Shown in pieces: positions 53,209 through 62,632 of a DNA stretch of 64,000 nt (positions within the stretch are counted from its first letter, which is position 1; every line of letters starts with the position of its first letter). Below the pieces are notes generated by a model that worked only from the letters and a program-made list of their open reading frames with translations, searched no databases and was not told where the DNA came from. Source of the stretch: a bacterium (GTDB lineage: Bacteria; CLD3; SB21); the NCBI GenBank assembly GCA_019695335.1, contig JAIBAF010000009.1, positions 1-64,000 on the forward strand, given 5' to 3'. The translations under genes were made by a program, and so were the position numbers.

Positions 53209-54090
53209 ATGTCGACAGAAATTAGCGCCTCCGCCGTCATGCAATTGCGTGAAAAAACCGGCGCAGGGATGATGGATTGTAAAAAAGCGCTTGCGGAAGC
53301 CGGCGGCGACACGGAAAAAGCAATTGAGATACTGCGTCAAAAAGGTTTGAAAAAAAGCGCTGAAAAAGCCGACCGCGTCGCTAAAGAAGGTATTGTATTG
53401 GCTAGCGTCAACGATGCAAAAAATGCGGGTGTCATGATCGAGATGAATTGTGAAACCGATTTCGTGGCTCGTAATGCTGATTTTGTTGCGTTCGCGAATA
53501 AAGTTCTGGATGAAGTTCGCAAAGCTAAACCGGCGAATGTCGACGCATTTTTAAATGCGTCCGCTTCGTTTAGTAACGGTAAATCCGTTGGCGATTCCAT
53601 TGCAGAACTGACCGGTAAAATCGGCGAAAAAATTGCCTTCAAAAGATTTACGACCGTGGATGCAGCCAGCGGTGTCATTGCCGATTACATTCACCCCGGT
53701 AATAAGCTCGGTGTGTTAGTTCAATTGGAAATTGAACATTACGATGCGTCGGTTCAAGCCGATGCCTACTCTCTTGCTCGCGATATTGCGATGCAAACGG
53801 CAGCGATGAGCCCGATGTATGTGAACCGTACGGAAGTTCCGCAAGAACTGCTTGAAAAAGAAATGGCCATTTTGCGCGAACAAGGCAAAAATGAAGGCAA
53901 ACCGGAAAAAGTTCTGGAAAATATCATCAAAGGCCGTCTTGAAAAATATTTGCAGGAAATTTGCCTTGTGGAACAGATTTTTGTAAAAGATTCTTCCAAG
54001 ACGATCAAAGAATTAGTCAACGATTTTGGGAAGAAAATCGGTAAAAAAGTCGCCGTTCAGAAATTTGAACGTTTTCGACTTGGCGATTGA
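53209..54090 (+). CDS. tsf: Elongation factor Ts
   Basis: 293 residues. The N-terminal UBA-like domain VMQLREKTGAGMMDCKKALAEAGGDTEKAIEILRQKGL and the EF-Tu-contact segment EMNCETDFVARNADF are intact, and the C-terminal KTIKELVNDFGKKIGKKVAVQKFERFRLG is typical. It exchanges GDP for GTP on EF-Tu. It begins 36 bp after rpsB with an AAAGGAGTGA Shine-Dalgarno. A strong terminator follows directly, separating it from pyrH. Confidence 0.98.
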   Translation: MSTEISASAVMQLREKTGAGMMDCKKALAEAGGDTEKAIEILRQKGLKKSAEKADRVAKEGIVLASVNDAKNAGVMIEMNCETDFVARNADFVAFANKVLDEVRKAKPANVDAFLNASASFSNGKSVGDSIAELTGKIGEKIAFKRFTTVDAASGVIADYIHPGNKLGVLVQLEIEHYDASVQADAYSLARDIAMQTAAMSPMYVNRTEVPQELLEKEMAILREQGKNEGKPEKVLENIIKGRLEKYLQEICLVEQIFVKDSSKTIKELVNDFGKKIGKKVAVQKFERFRLGD

Positions 54091-54100
54091 TTTTAATCAA

Positions 54101-54131
54101 AACCACGAATAAATTTATTCGTGGTTTTTTT
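54101..54131 (+). terminator. Intrinsic terminator between tsf and pyrH
   Basis: A perfect 13 bp stem (AACCACGAATAAA / TTTATTCGTGGTT) with almost no loop, running into a T-tract, 10 bp after the tsf stop. It splits the classical rpsB-tsf-pyrH-frr operon. Confidence 0.85.
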
Positions 54132-54157
54132 ATGCCCTTTTAAACCTGCGAGGAATC

Positions 54158-54871
54158 ATGCCCATACCCGTTTTCAAACGTATTCTGCTGAAGCTCAGCG
54201 GCGAAGCGCTGATGGGCGAGCAGGGATACGGCATCGACCGCACCATTCTGACGCAAATTGCCGAAGAAATCAAAGACGTAAAATCGCTGGGAGTTGAAGT
54301 GGCCGTCGTAATCGGCGGCGGCAATATTTTTCGCGGCTTGGCCGCGAGCGCGCAAGGGATGGACCGGGTATCGGCCGATCACATGGGTATGTTAGCTACT
54401 GTGATTAATTCACTCGCGCTGCAAGATGCGCTCGAAAAGCAAGGTCTCTTTACGCGCGTTTTAAGCGCTATCAAAATGGAACAAGTTGCCGAGCCCTTTA
54501 TTCGCCGGCGCGCAATCCGCCACCTTGAAAAAGGCCGTATTGTGATTTTTGCCGCCGGTACGGGCAATCCTTATTTTACAACCGATACGGCGGCGTCATT
54601 GCGTGCCATCGAAGTGGAAGCGGATGTGATCCTCAAAGGTACCCGGGTCGATGGCGTCTATGATTCCGATCCTGAAAAAAATGCTGATGCATTTAAGTTC
54701 GACCGTATTTCTTATCTCGATGTCGTAAAAAAAGGGCTCAATGTCATGGATATTACGGCGGTAACTTTATGTATGGAAAATAAATTGCCGATTATTGTGT
54801 TTAATCTCAAAACTCCCGGTAATCTGAAAAAGCTTATTTTGGGAGAAAATGTTGGAACAAGGGTTCATTGA
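54158..54871 (+). CDS. pyrH: UMP kinase
   Basis: 237 residues, normal length. Motifs are [71 protein letters not shown], and [21 protein letters not shown]. It phosphorylates UMP to UDP as an amino-acid-kinase-fold hexamer. A GAGGAA Shine-Dalgarno precedes the ATG. It sits 32 bp after the tsf terminator, so it depends on readthrough or on a promoter that I could not identify; frr follows after 61 bp. Confidence 0.97.
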   Translation: MPIPVFKRILLKLSGEALMGEQGYGIDRTILTQIAEEIKDVKSLGVEVAVVIGGGNIFRGLAASAQGMDRVSADHMGMLATVINSLALQDALEKQGLFTRVLSAIKMEQVAEPFIRRRAIRHLEKGRIVIFAAGTGNPYFTTDTAASLRAIEVEADVILKGTRVDGVYDSDPEKNADAFKFDRISYLDVVKKGLNVMDITAVTLCMENKLPIIVFNLKTPGNLKKLILGENVGTRVH

Positions 54872-54932
54872 TTTTTTTATTGCAAAATTGTATCTTGAAT
54901 CAGGAATTTGAACGCGTGTAAAGGAATGGTAT

Positions 54933-55496
54933 ATGTTTGACCTGAATAAGCAATATCACGACACAGAAGAAAAAATGAAGAAAAGCATCGAATCGGTGCG
55001 TCATGAATTATCGCATCTTCGTAGCGGCCGCGCCACAACGACGTTGCTTGACGGCGTCAAAGTTGATTATTACGGCACACCAACACCGCTCAATCAAGTA
55101 GCCAATGTCGGCGCTCCGGAAGCGCGCCTTTTGACCATTCAACCGTGGGACAAAAGTATGGTTCCGGCTATCGAAAAAGCGATCCTCACATCCGACCTCG
55201 GACTGAATCCGACGAATGACGGTACTATGATTCGCATTCCGATCCCGCCGCTTAATGAAGAGCGCCGTAAAGAATTGGTCAAGCTCGGAAAGAAATATGC
55301 CGAAGACGGACGGATTGCTGTACGCAATATTCGCCGTGATGCGAACGAGCATATCAAAAAAGCCGAAAAAAATCATGAAGTATCGGAAGACGATTCTAAG
55401 CACGCTCAGGACAAAATTCAGAAAATGACGGATTCATACGTTAAAAAAATTGACGAAATGTTGGTGATTAAAGAAAAGGAAATAATGGAAGTTTGA
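54933..55496 (+). CDS. frr: Ribosome recycling factor
   Basis: 187 residues. The three-helix bundle/beta domain signature is clear: [88 protein letters not shown] and [18 protein letters not shown]. It splits post-termination ribosomes together with EF-G. An AAAGGAA Shine-Dalgarno precedes it, and a terminator follows at 55521-55556. Confidence 0.98.
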   Translation: MFDLNKQYHDTEEKMKKSIESVRHELSHLRSGRATTTLLDGVKVDYYGTPTPLNQVANVGAPEARLLTIQPWDKSMVPAIEKAILTSDLGLNPTNDGTMIRIPIPPLNEERRKELVKLGKKYAEDGRIAVRNIRRDANEHIKKAEKNHEVSEDDSKHAQDKIQKMTDSYVKKIDEMLVIKEKEIMEV

Positions 55497-55520
55497 GTAG
55501 GTTCTAAATTTTTGAATTGT

Positions 55521-55556
55521 AAAAAGGCTGCCTTATCCCAAAGCAGCCTTTTTTAT
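55521..55556 (+). terminator. Intrinsic terminator of frr
   Basis: An 11 bp stem (AAAAAGGCTGC / GCAGCCTTTTT) with an 11-nt loop and continuing T-run, 25 bp after the frr stop. Confidence 0.9.
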
Positions 55557-55653
55557 TATAATCCTGCAGCCACTTATCTTGACTTTAAGAGCGAATATGC
55601 CTAAGTTTTTGCCAGCGCGACCAATGTAATCCACACCTTTTGACCAACTGCGA

Positions 55654-57408
55654 ATGGCCAACGACCGAACATCTTCCTTGACTCACAAGAAGATATCCAC
55701 GTATGCAGTAGCCGTGGCCATGATCGTACTCGCGCTTCTCATTCCGTTTAGCATACCCTCCTGGAAAATGATACTGATCAGTGAAATTCTCATTGCCATT
55801 GCACTTTTTGCACTGATGCTGACTGATTTTCAAAAAGCTCCGGTCATCGATTCGGCGAAATACGAAGAAGAAAACAACAAACCTATATCAATCGAAAAGC
55901 ATCCGGTTATTTCACCGGTCAACGATACTGAAGGATTTGCGCAAAAATCCGATCAAAAAACCCGCCTTATTGACGATACACAGGCGTCGATGATTTTTAA
56001 TCAGACCGCCGATTCAATTATCGAATTGCTGCATCAAACGGTCGGTGGGTATTCTTCGTTCATGTACATTTATGATTATCCTGAAAAGTCGCTGGTTCTG
56101 CAAAGTTTTCGAAGCAATAGCGCCTCATTTTCGACCCGCACTCGATTTGTAATGGATGGAACACGCGGTACTCAATTTTTTCAGAATGTGATTGAAAAAA
56201 AAGAAATCAATCTTTTTGAATTTTCTGAAATTCGGCCGTCGACGCTATTCTATTACGAGCCGCAAGAAAAACTCAGTTCATTGCTGTTGGTGCCTGTAAT
56301 CCGGCGCGGTACCGTATTGGGTGTGCTGGGAGTGGATAGCAAAACCTCGCAAGCCGGCGTCGAAAAAAAGACAGCGTTATTGAAAAAATATGCCGAATTA
56401 ATTGCCGAATCGATTCAAGCCATTGATGCATTGTACATTAAAAATCATTTAAGGCGAACTTCGAAAGCGTTGCATCATTTTAGTGAAACGTTGAGCCTTG
56501 AATTGAGCGAAGAAGCGATTTTGCAACAATTGACAGCCTGTATTGAAGAACACATCGATTTTGAACGATTATCATTGTGGGTCAATACTGGACAGGATGA
56601 TAAGTATTTATTGTTTACATCGCGGAGTGTGAGCAGTTTGAGCGAAGGAACTTTGCGTAAATTAAAAGATCACATAGAAGGCCAGGCGACTATCAAAAAA
56701 GAAAGCGTGTACGTGCCGCAGTGTGACGCCAGTATAACTAATCCGATGCCGGATGATATATTTTCTTTATTTGTCTGTCCGATCTCAAATTTTGGGAATT
56801 GTTTCGGGCTCGTATCGCTTGAAAAAAATGAACCGAACGCCTATAACCGTTTTGAACGTGAATTTGTAGAAACTTTATGTAATGCCACGGCGCCTGCACT
56901 TTCGCGTTTGCGGCTCAATGCCCATATTTCATCGCGATCCGAAGCTGACGATCAAACGCGATTTGACGAAAAAATTGACGATGAGATTCACCGCGCCAAA
57001 CGGTATGCGACGACGTTTGCTTTGTTGCTCGTTCAATGCGATACGCATTCCGTCAAAGATACCCATGGTCATGACGGTGAATATTTTGTACTTGATAAAG
57101 TATCTGAAATTTTGAAAAATTCCATTCGTCAGATCGATTTCGCCGGGCGATTGAGTCACGATCAGTTTGGCGTCATTCTCATTGAAAACAACCGGAAAGC
57201 TGCGCAGGAATGCGCACAGCGTATTTTGAAAAATATCGATGCCGCAAAACTCCGGTGGAATGGATATGACATGATCGTGCCGATCAAAGTCGGCATTGCA
57301 ACATTTGGTGAAGACGGCCACGATCCGGCATCGTTGATCCGGGCAGCTGAAAAAGCAAGCGATCACGACGATGCACCACGACCCGCAAAACAGATAACAT
57401 TATTCTAA
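55654..57408 (+). CDS. Membrane GAF-GAF sensor with inactive GGDEF domain that keeps the c-di-GMP I-site
   Basis: 584 residues. Two N-terminal membrane helices (~18-33 and ~38-56) are followed by a charged linker, a first GAF-like domain (~110-255), a second (~270-420) and a C-terminal GGDEF-type domain (~440-575). The active-site GGDEF reads SHDQF (501-505), so cyclase activity is not expected. The inhibitory-site RxxD is kept as RQID (492-495) at the canonical five-residue distance, consistent with c-di-GMP binding. There is no EAL domain. It is followed 13 bp on by two microcompartment-vertex genes and then rpoD. No Shine-Dalgarno is evident at the ATG. Confidence 0.8.
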   Translation: MANDRTSSLTHKKISTYAVAVAMIVLALLIPFSIPSWKMILISEILIAIALFALMLTDFQKAPVIDSAKYEEENNKPISIEKHPVISPVNDTEGFAQKSDQKTRLIDDTQASMIFNQTADSIIELLHQTVGGYSSFMYIYDYPEKSLVLQSFRSNSASFSTRTRFVMDGTRGTQFFQNVIEKKEINLFEFSEIRPSTLFYYEPQEKLSSLLLVPVIRRGTVLGVLGVDSKTSQAGVEKKTALLKKYAELIAESIQAIDALYIKNHLRRTSKALHHFSETLSLELSEEAILQQLTACIEEHIDFERLSLWVNTGQDDKYLLFTSRSVSSLSEGTLRKLKDHIEGQATIKKESVYVPQCDASITNPMPDDIFSLFVCPISNFGNCFGLVSLEKNEPNAYNRFEREFVETLCNATAPALSRLRLNAHISSRSEADDQTRFDEKIDDEIHRAKRYATTFALLLVQCDTHSVKDTHGHDGEYFVLDKVSEILKNSIRQIDFAGRLSHDQFGVILIENNRKAAQECAQRILKNIDAAKLRWNGYDMIVPIKVGIATFGEDGHDPASLIRAAEKASDHDDAPRPAKQITLF

Positions 57409-57421
57409 CCGGAGAACGCAT

Positions 57422-57691
57422 TTGGTACTGGGCAAAGTCATTGGCAATGTTTGGGCGACGCGTAAAGATCAAAAGCTCACAGGCGTAAAACTTCTGATCG
57501 TTCGAACCGTAGATTTGGATTATAAAGAAAAAGAAGGTTTTGTAGTTGCGGCTGATTCGGTCGGTGCAGGTGTTGGCGAAATTGTGTTATACTGTACAGG
57601 CAGTTCAGCGCGGCAAACCGAAGCAACGGAAAATCGGCCGGTTGACGCCGTCATCATGGCCATTGTTGATAAATTGGATAAAGACGCATGA
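57422..57691 (+). CDS. EutN/CcmL-family microcompartment vertex protein, copy 1
   Basis: 89 residues from a TTG with a GGAG Shine-Dalgarno. It has the full EutN/CcmL signature: [42 protein letters not shown] and [26 protein letters not shown]. Family members form pentamers that cap the vertices of bacterial microcompartments. No hexameric shell protein or signature enzyme is encoded anywhere in the window, so this is an orphan pair with the next gene. It follows a c-di-GMP-type sensor by 13 bp and is translationally coupled to copy 2. Confidence 0.92.
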   Translation: MVLGKVIGNVWATRKDQKLTGVKLLIVRTVDLDYKEKEGFVVAADSVGAGVGEIVLYCTGSSARQTEATENRPVDAVIMAIVDKLDKDA

Positions 57692-57951
57692 ACATGGCGC
57701 GAGTCATAGGTTCTGTCTGGGCGACCCGTAAACATCCCAGTTTAGAAGGTTATCGATTGAAAATTATTCAACCGGTCAACTCGAACCTCGATAATATTGG
57801 CGCGCCGATCGTAGCAACGGATTCTATCGGTGCTGGACAACCTCATGAATTGGTTTATTACGTAACTTCCGGCGAAGCGCCCATTCCTTTGGATATTAAA
57901 GCGCCTACGGACGCTACGATCATTGGAATAGTTGATCGCATCGACCGGTGA
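57688..57951 (+). CDS. EutN/CcmL-family microcompartment vertex protein, copy 2 (divergent)
   Basis: 87 residues. The ATG overlaps the stop of copy 1 (ATGA); an internal ATG two codons later is possible. It keeps [27 protein letters not shown] and VATDSIGAG, but the loop after it ([33 protein letters not shown]) differs: the SSAR segment of copy 1 is absent. Two non-identical tandem paralogues suggest mixed or separate pentamers. It is 54 bp upstream of rpoD with no terminator seen, so transcription may continue into the sigma factor. Confidence 0.88.
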   Translation: MNMARVIGSVWATRKHPSLEGYRLKIIQPVNSNLDNIGAPIVATDSIGAGQPHELVYYVTSGEAPIPLDIKAPTDATIIGIVDRIDR

Positions 57952-58005
57952 ATGTTTTAGAATAATTTTTCACGATTGCCCTAACCGTAAAAGCAAAGAA
58001 TACTT

Positions 58006-58851
58006 ATGAGCCATTACGTAGACCGTAATAACGATCTGATCGATAAGTATCTGCAGGAAATCGGCGACGTGCCTTTGCTGACGCCGGAAGAAGAAATTGA
58101 ATTAGCCAAAGAGGTCAAACGCGGCGATGAAATTGCCTTGGAAAAATTGACCAAAGCCAATCTGCGTTTTGTGGTCAGTGTTGCCAAACAATATCAGAAT
58201 CAGGGGTTATCGCTTAACGATTTGATCAACGAAGGTAATATTGGGCTCATTAAAGCCGCTAAACGTTTTGACGTGACGCGCGGTTTTAAATTTATATCCT
58301 ATGCTGTATGGTGGATTCGTCAGTCGATTTTACAGGCTTTGGCCGAACAATCCCGAGTCGTACGGCTTCCACTCAATAAAATCGGTACGCTCAGCAAAAT
58401 CGGAAAAATTTTCAGCGATCTAGAACAAGAATTCGAACGCGAACCAAGCTCGGAGGAGATTGCGGACCAACTTGATATTTCCGCTTATGAAGTTTCCAGT
58501 ACCCTTCAGATGTCGGGACGGCATATTTCCGTCGATGAACCGTTGCATGATTCTGAAAACAATACGCTTATTGATATTATTGAAAACGATCAGCAAGAAC
58601 CGCCCGATCAGGAATTGCTTACCGAATCGTTACGAATTGAAATCAATCGTGCTTTGCAAACCCTGACAGCGCGGGAAGCTGAAGTGGTGCGCCTTTATTT
58701 TGGACTGGAAACGGATCATCCGCTTACGCTGGAAGAAATTGGCGAACGTTTTAATCTTACACGCGAACGGGTCCGTCAGATCAAGGAAAAAGCTATTCGG
58801 CGATTGCGGCACACGTCTCGCAGCAGCGTTTTACGTCATTATTTAGGCTGA
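58006..58851 (+). CDS. rpoD: Primary RNA polymerase sigma factor, short FCB type
   Basis: 281 residues. It begins at region 1.2 ([33 protein letters not shown]) without region 1.1. Region 2 is [58 protein letters not shown], region 3 is [15 protein letters not shown], and region 4.2 is [30 protein letters not shown]. This compact RpoD/SigA is the housekeeping factor in Bacteroidetes/Chlorobi relatives, and is the best lineage clue in the window. It follows the EutN pair by 54 bp. Confidence 0.95.
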   Translation: MSHYVDRNNDLIDKYLQEIGDVPLLTPEEEIELAKEVKRGDEIALEKLTKANLRFVVSVAKQYQNQGLSLNDLINEGNIGLIKAAKRFDVTRGFKFISYAVWWIRQSILQALAEQSRVVRLPLNKIGTLSKIGKIFSDLEQEFEREPSSEEIADQLDISAYEVSSTLQMSGRHISVDEPLHDSENNTLIDIIENDQQEPPDQELLTESLRIEINRALQTLTAREAEVVRLYFGLETDHPLTLEEIGERFNLTRERVRQIKEKAIRRLRHTSRSSVLRHYLG

Positions 58852-58951
58852 TTTTTAGTCGAAAATTTATTGACCCCCACACTTTTTTTAACTACCTTCC
58901 CCACCGTCAAAATAAAGCAAGCCAGAATTTATTCAAATTTCTTGGAGGCTT

Positions 58952-59701
58952 ATGAATATCATCGTATGCATGAAACAAGTACCGGACAGCGAAACCCGCG
59001 TTAAGGTTGGATCTGACGGAAAAACAATTGATTTGAATGCGGTAAATTTTGTCATTAACCCTCATGATGAATTTGCCATTGAAGAAGCGTTACGTCTGAA
59101 AGAAAAATTCGGCGGAGAAGTGACGATTCTTACTCTTGGAACCGATCGCGCCGAAAACGATATGCGCAAAGCTTTAGCCATGGGCGCTGATAAAGCTGTA
59201 TTATTAAAAACCGACGATAATTTCAAAGGTGATGTTGCCGCCGCTTTGGCGGAACAAATTAAAACGATGCCGTATGATTTGGTGTTTTTTGGAAAACAAG
59301 CGATCGACGATGACAGCGGCCAGATGCCGCAATTAGTAGCTGAATTACTCGATGTGCCGTGTGCGACCGTTGTAGTCAAACTGGACGTCGATGCCAATTC
59401 CAAAGCGTGTTCTGCCGAGCGCGAAATTGAAGGCGGAAAAGAGTTGGTCGAATTTAGCTTTCCGGCGGTTATCGGGACACAAAAAGGATTGAATGAACCG
59501 CGATTACCTAATTTGAAAGGTATCATGGCGGCCAAGAAAAAACCGCTTGAGAAAAAAGATGCGGTTGTGTCACCGGCGCTTTCAGAGATTGTCGGCATCG
59601 AATTGCCGCCGCCGCGTCCAGCAGGTAAAATCGTCGGTAAAGGCGCAGAAGCCGTTCCTGAATTGGTTCGACTGCTGCATGAAGAAGCCAAAGTCATTTA
59701 A
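58952..59701 (+). CDS. etfB: Electron transfer flavoprotein, beta subunit
   Basis: 249 residues. Motifs are IVCMKQVPDSETRVKV, NPHDEFAIEEALRLKEKFGGEVTILTLG, the AMGADKAVLL segment and KQAIDDDSGQMPQLVAELLDVP. The adenine-nucleotide-binding subunit pairs with EtfA, encoded 24 bp downstream, to carry electrons from acyl-CoA dehydrogenases to the quinone pool. That would fit the acyl-CoA ligase gene elsewhere in the window. A TTGGAGG Shine-Dalgarno precedes the ATG. Confidence 0.96.
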   Translation: MNIIVCMKQVPDSETRVKVGSDGKTIDLNAVNFVINPHDEFAIEEALRLKEKFGGEVTILTLGTDRAENDMRKALAMGADKAVLLKTDDNFKGDVAAALAEQIKTMPYDLVFFGKQAIDDDSGQMPQLVAELLDVPCATVVVKLDVDANSKACSAEREIEGGKELVEFSFPAVIGTQKGLNEPRLPNLKGIMAAKKKPLEKKDAVVSPALSEIVGIELPPPRPAGKIVGKGAEAVPELVRLLHEEAKVI

Positions 59702-59725
59702 CAAAAATTTTTATGCGGAGATACT

Positions 59726-60694
59726 ATGTCAATCATTGCATTTGCAGAACAAAGGAACGGCGCTTTTAAAAAAGCGGCTTATGAAATAGCCAGTGAGGCC
59801 AAAAATCTTGCCGGCCAAATGGGCCTCAACGCCGTAGGCTTGGTCGTAGGCGCTAATGTTGCCGGTATGGCAGCCGAACTCGGAAAATATGGCCTCAGTA
59901 AAGTGTATGTCGTTGAAGATGCGGCCTTGGAAAATTATTCTACAGAAGGTTATACGCAAGCTGTCGAAGAAATAGCAAAAAAAGAAAACGCCAAAATTGT
60001 TCTGATGGCGGCCACGGCGATGGGACGCGATCTTTCGCCCCGCGTTGCTGGACGGTTAAAAGCGGGACTTGCTAGCGATGTGACGCATCTGGACGTCAGC
60101 GGCGGAAAGTTAACCATCAGCCGTCCGATTTTTGCCGGAAAAGCTATTCAAAAATTAGTGATTACTTCCAACATACAGGTGATTTCACTTCGTCCTAATA
60201 TTTTCAGACCACGTGAAAATGCCGTTCAAGCGACTGTTGAGAAAATCGGTATCACATTAAAGCCTATTCGTGCTAAAATCAAAAATATGGTTGTTGAAAC
60301 CGGTAAAAAAATCGAACTGACCGAAGCCGACGTCATTGTGTCGGGCGGTCGTGGACTCAAAGGTCCTGAAAACTGGAATCTTGTTACGGATTTGGCCGGC
60401 GCTTTTGGAGCGGCTGCCGGGGCATCACGAGCCGTCGTCGATGCCGGATGGCGTCCGCACGATGAACAGGTCGGACAAACGGGCAAAACGGTCAGCCCGC
60501 AATTGTATGTGGCGTGCGGCATTTCAGGCGCCATCCAGCATCTTGCAGGTATGTCGAGTTCTAAATACATTGTAGCGATCAATAGCGATGCCGAAGCCCC
60601 GATTTTCAAAATTGCCGATTATGGAATCGTTGGCGACGTATTTGAAGTTTTGCCGGCGCTTACCAAAGAAGTCGATAAGCTGAAGGGGAGATAA
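59726..60694 (+). CDS. etfA: Electron transfer flavoprotein, alpha subunit
   Basis: 322 residues. The FAD-binding C-terminal half carries ADVIVSGGRGLKGPENW, GAAAGASRAVVDAGWRPHDEQVGQTGKTVSPQLYVACGISGAIQHLAGM and AINSDAEAPIFKIADYGIVGD. It completes the EtfAB heterodimer. A GGAGA Shine-Dalgarno precedes the ATG. Its stop codon lies in the loop of the terminator hairpin. No electron-bifurcation partners (for example fixC/fixX) are adjacent. Confidence 0.97.
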   Translation: MSIIAFAEQRNGAFKKAAYEIASEAKNLAGQMGLNAVGLVVGANVAGMAAELGKYGLSKVYVVEDAALENYSTEGYTQAVEEIAKKENAKIVLMAATAMGRDLSPRVAGRLKAGLASDVTHLDVSGGKLTISRPIFAGKAIQKLVITSNIQVISLRPNIFRPRENAVQATVEKIGITLKPIRAKIKNMVVETGKKIELTEADVIVSGGRGLKGPENWNLVTDLAGAFGAAAGASRAVVDAGWRPHDEQVGQTGKTVSPQLYVACGISGAIQHLAGMSSSKYIVAINSDAEAPIFKIADYGIVGDVFEVLPALTKEVDKLKGR

Positions 60695-60712
60695 TCTCCC
60701 CTTCTTTTGTTT
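60682..60712 (+). terminator. Intrinsic terminator of etfBA with the stop codon in its loop
   Basis: A 10 bp stem (GAAGGGGAGA / TCTCCCCTTC) has a TAA loop that is the etfA stop codon; T-rich sequence follows. Confidence 0.88.
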
Positions 60713-60725
60713 TTTGAAATAGTGC

Positions 60726-60754
60726 TTGACTATGTCGGGCTGTTCGGTTATTTT
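60726..60754 (+). promoter_or_regulatory. Sigma-70-type promoter of rho
   Basis: TTGACT (60726-60731), 17 nt, TATTTT (60749-60754). It implies a ~170 nt untranslated leader before rho, compatible with the autogenous control known for rho. Confidence 0.65.
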
Positions 60755-60929
60755 AACCACACGTTAACTGCTTCTGCCGCACAGTAGGTTCACGTCCTTA
60801 TAATTTAATCCTGTAATAAAATAAGATTCTTCAAGGGGCTGACTCATTCCCCATTTCAATATTTGCTATCGATCACTTCTTTATAAATTTTCAACGCATT
60901 ATAAGTTCAACTAACCCCATTAAAGTCCT

Positions 60930-62210
60930 ATGAATGACAGAAGAGAAGATACGGCCACGTTTAATCTGGCCAATCTGAAAGATATGAAAATTTCCGAACT
61001 GAACGACATTGCCAAAAATCTTGGTATAGCGGGCGTCAGCGGAATGAAAAAACAGGATCTGATCTTTACGATCCTGGAGGAACAAACCAAAAAAGACGGA
61101 TTTATTTTCAGCGAAGGCGTGCTCGAAATCTTGCCGGATGGCTACGGATTTTTACGCTCATCGCACTATAACTATTTGCCGAGCCCGGACGATATTTATA
61201 TTTCGCCGTCACAGATTAAAAAATTCGGTTTACGCACGGGCGATGTCGTCAGCGGTCAAATTCGACCGCCCAAAGAAAGCGAACGGTTTTTTGCGTTATT
61301 GAAAGTCGAAGCGGTCAATTTTGAAAATCCGGAAGAAGCCAAAAACAAGATTCTGTTCGACAACTTAACTCCGATTTATCCCAAAGAGCGTTTGGGTCTT
61401 GAAACTAAAGATGCGAATAATTTTTCGATGCGCATCATGAATCTTATGAACCCAATCGGCAAAGGTCAGCGCGGTTTGATCGTGGCCCCGCCTCGTACCG
61501 GCAAAACAATCCTATTAAAAAATATTGCTAATTCCATTACTGAAAATCATCCAGAAGTCAAGATGATCGTTTTGCTGATTGACGAGCGTCCGGAAGAAGT
61601 AACGGACATGGAACGATCGGTTAAAGCGGAAGTTCTAAGCTCCACGTTTGACGAACCGCCCGAGAGGCACGTTCAGGTAGCGGATATCGTACTCGAAAAG
61701 GCTAAACGCATGGTTGAATGTGGCCACGACGTCGTGATCTTATTGGACTCGATTACCCGTCTTGCTCGCGCGCACAATACCGTAGTTCCGCACTCCGGTA
61801 AAATTCTCTCCGGTGGCGTGGATTCCAATGCGTTGCATCGTCCCAAACGTTTCTTCGGCGCCGCCCGTAAAGTGGAAGAGGGCGGAAGTTTGACGATCAT
61901 TGCGACGGCTTTGATCGAGACCGGCAGCCGTATGGATGACGTGATCTTTGAAGAATTTAAAGGCACGGGTAACATGGAAATTATTCTCGATCGCCGTCTT
62001 GCCGATCGCCGCATTTATCCGGCTGTCGATATCAATCGTTCCGGAACACGAAAAGAAGAATTGCTGCTGTCGCAGATGGAACTCAGCCGCGTGTGGATTT
62101 TACGTAAACTGCTCAGCGATAAGACGCCCGTCGAAGCGATGGAATTTCTACTCGACAAGATGCGTGGAACCCGTTCCAATAAACATTTTCTCGAGTCGAT
62201 GAACGGCTAA
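60930..62210 (+). CDS. rho: Transcription termination factor Rho
   Basis: 426 residues. An N-terminal Rho_N helix bundle ([35 protein letters not shown]) is followed by the RNA-binding RNP motif [12 protein letters not shown], the Walker A loop [11 protein letters not shown], Walker [17 protein letters not shown], the Q-loop region ([49 protein letters not shown]) and the R-loop. It is close to the minimal length, with no N-terminal insertion of the kind seen in many Bacteroidetes. Cytosolic hexameric helicase. Own promoter and terminator. Confidence 0.98.
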   Translation: MNDRREDTATFNLANLKDMKISELNDIAKNLGIAGVSGMKKQDLIFTILEEQTKKDGFIFSEGVLEILPDGYGFLRSSHYNYLPSPDDIYISPSQIKKFGLRTGDVVSGQIRPPKESERFFALLKVEAVNFENPEEAKNKILFDNLTPIYPKERLGLETKDANNFSMRIMNLMNPIGKGQRGLIVAPPRTGKTILLKNIANSITENHPEVKMIVLLIDERPEEVTDMERSVKAEVLSSTFDEPPERHVQVADIVLEKAKRMVECGHDVVILLDSITRLARAHNTVVPHSGKILSGGVDSNALHRPKRFFGAARKVEEGGSLTIIATALIETGSRMDDVIFEEFKGTGNMEIILDRRLADRRIYPAVDINRSGTRKEELLLSQMELSRVWILRKLLSDKTPVEAMEFLLDKMRGTRSNKHFLESMNG

Positions 62211-62236
62211 AACAGAAAACTCAGTCGAAAAAAATA

Positions 62237-62267
62237 AAACCCTTGCTCATCAGCGAGGGTTTTTTTG
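62237..62267 (+). terminator. Intrinsic terminator of rho
   Basis: The stem AAACCCTTGCT / AGCGAGGGTTT (one T-G pair, loop CATC) is followed by a T-run, 26 bp after the rho stop. Confidence 0.9.
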
Positions 62268-62632
62268 TTTCAATTTTTTTACTTGCTTTCAGCTGCAAAA
62301 TTTGATAGCGTATTAAGTAGTGGTAGAGGGAATCTCTAACGGAGTTTGCTTTTAATATCATTCAAATCGCTGGAGTTCAAGACCCAAAATTTCAGATTGA
62401 TCGGAGGTGAGGTGTATACGATCTGACAGTTTTGGTTTTTTTATTTGTAATTAACCAAGGGCAAATAAAAAGGGAAGGTCAATATTACCGTGATCAGTTC
62501 CTTGGCAGGTTTTGATTTTAAAGTAATATCGGCTTCCCATGACAAAGGTATGATCTTAGCTATCGATTGTCAAGCATTTGCTCCGAAACTACTCATACGC
62601 TCGGCGGAGTTCGATTGCACAAGGAGTACATT
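62268..62632. other. Non-coding stretch between rho and the lipoprotein gene
   Basis: About 365 bp without a supported gene. It holds the stand-alone hairpin with a T-run at 62384-62442 and one arm of a 13 bp inverted repeat (62600-62612). Near its end AAGGAG (62621-62626) is the Shine-Dalgarno of the lipoprotein. No clear -35/-10 pair was found. Confidence 0.5.
62384..62442 (+). ncRNA. Stand-alone hairpin with exposed Shine-Dalgarno loop and T-run (possible small RNA 3' end)
   Basis: Two stacked stems, CCAAAA / TTTTGG (62384-62389 / 62430-62435) and TCAGAT / ATCTGA (62392-62397 / 62421-62426), are followed by seven T. The 23-nt loop contains GGAGGTGA (62403-62410), a perfect anti-16S match, ahead of a four-codon GTG-initiated frame ending at 62426. 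Confidence 0.4.

Noticed and set aside
52609-53340. 243-residue open frame antisense to rpsB/tsf
   Set aside because: Lys/Asp-rich genes give Phe/Ile-rich antisense frames; it spans two well-supported ribosomal operon genes.
57422-57951. Complete bacterial microcompartment locus
   Set aside because: Only two EutN-type vertex genes are present; no BMC-H/BMC-T shell or signature enzyme occurs in the window, and the ALDH at 27769 lacks an encapsulation-type extension.
59062-59697. 211-residue open frame antisense to etfB
   Set aside because: Lies entirely within etfB and has no recognised motif.
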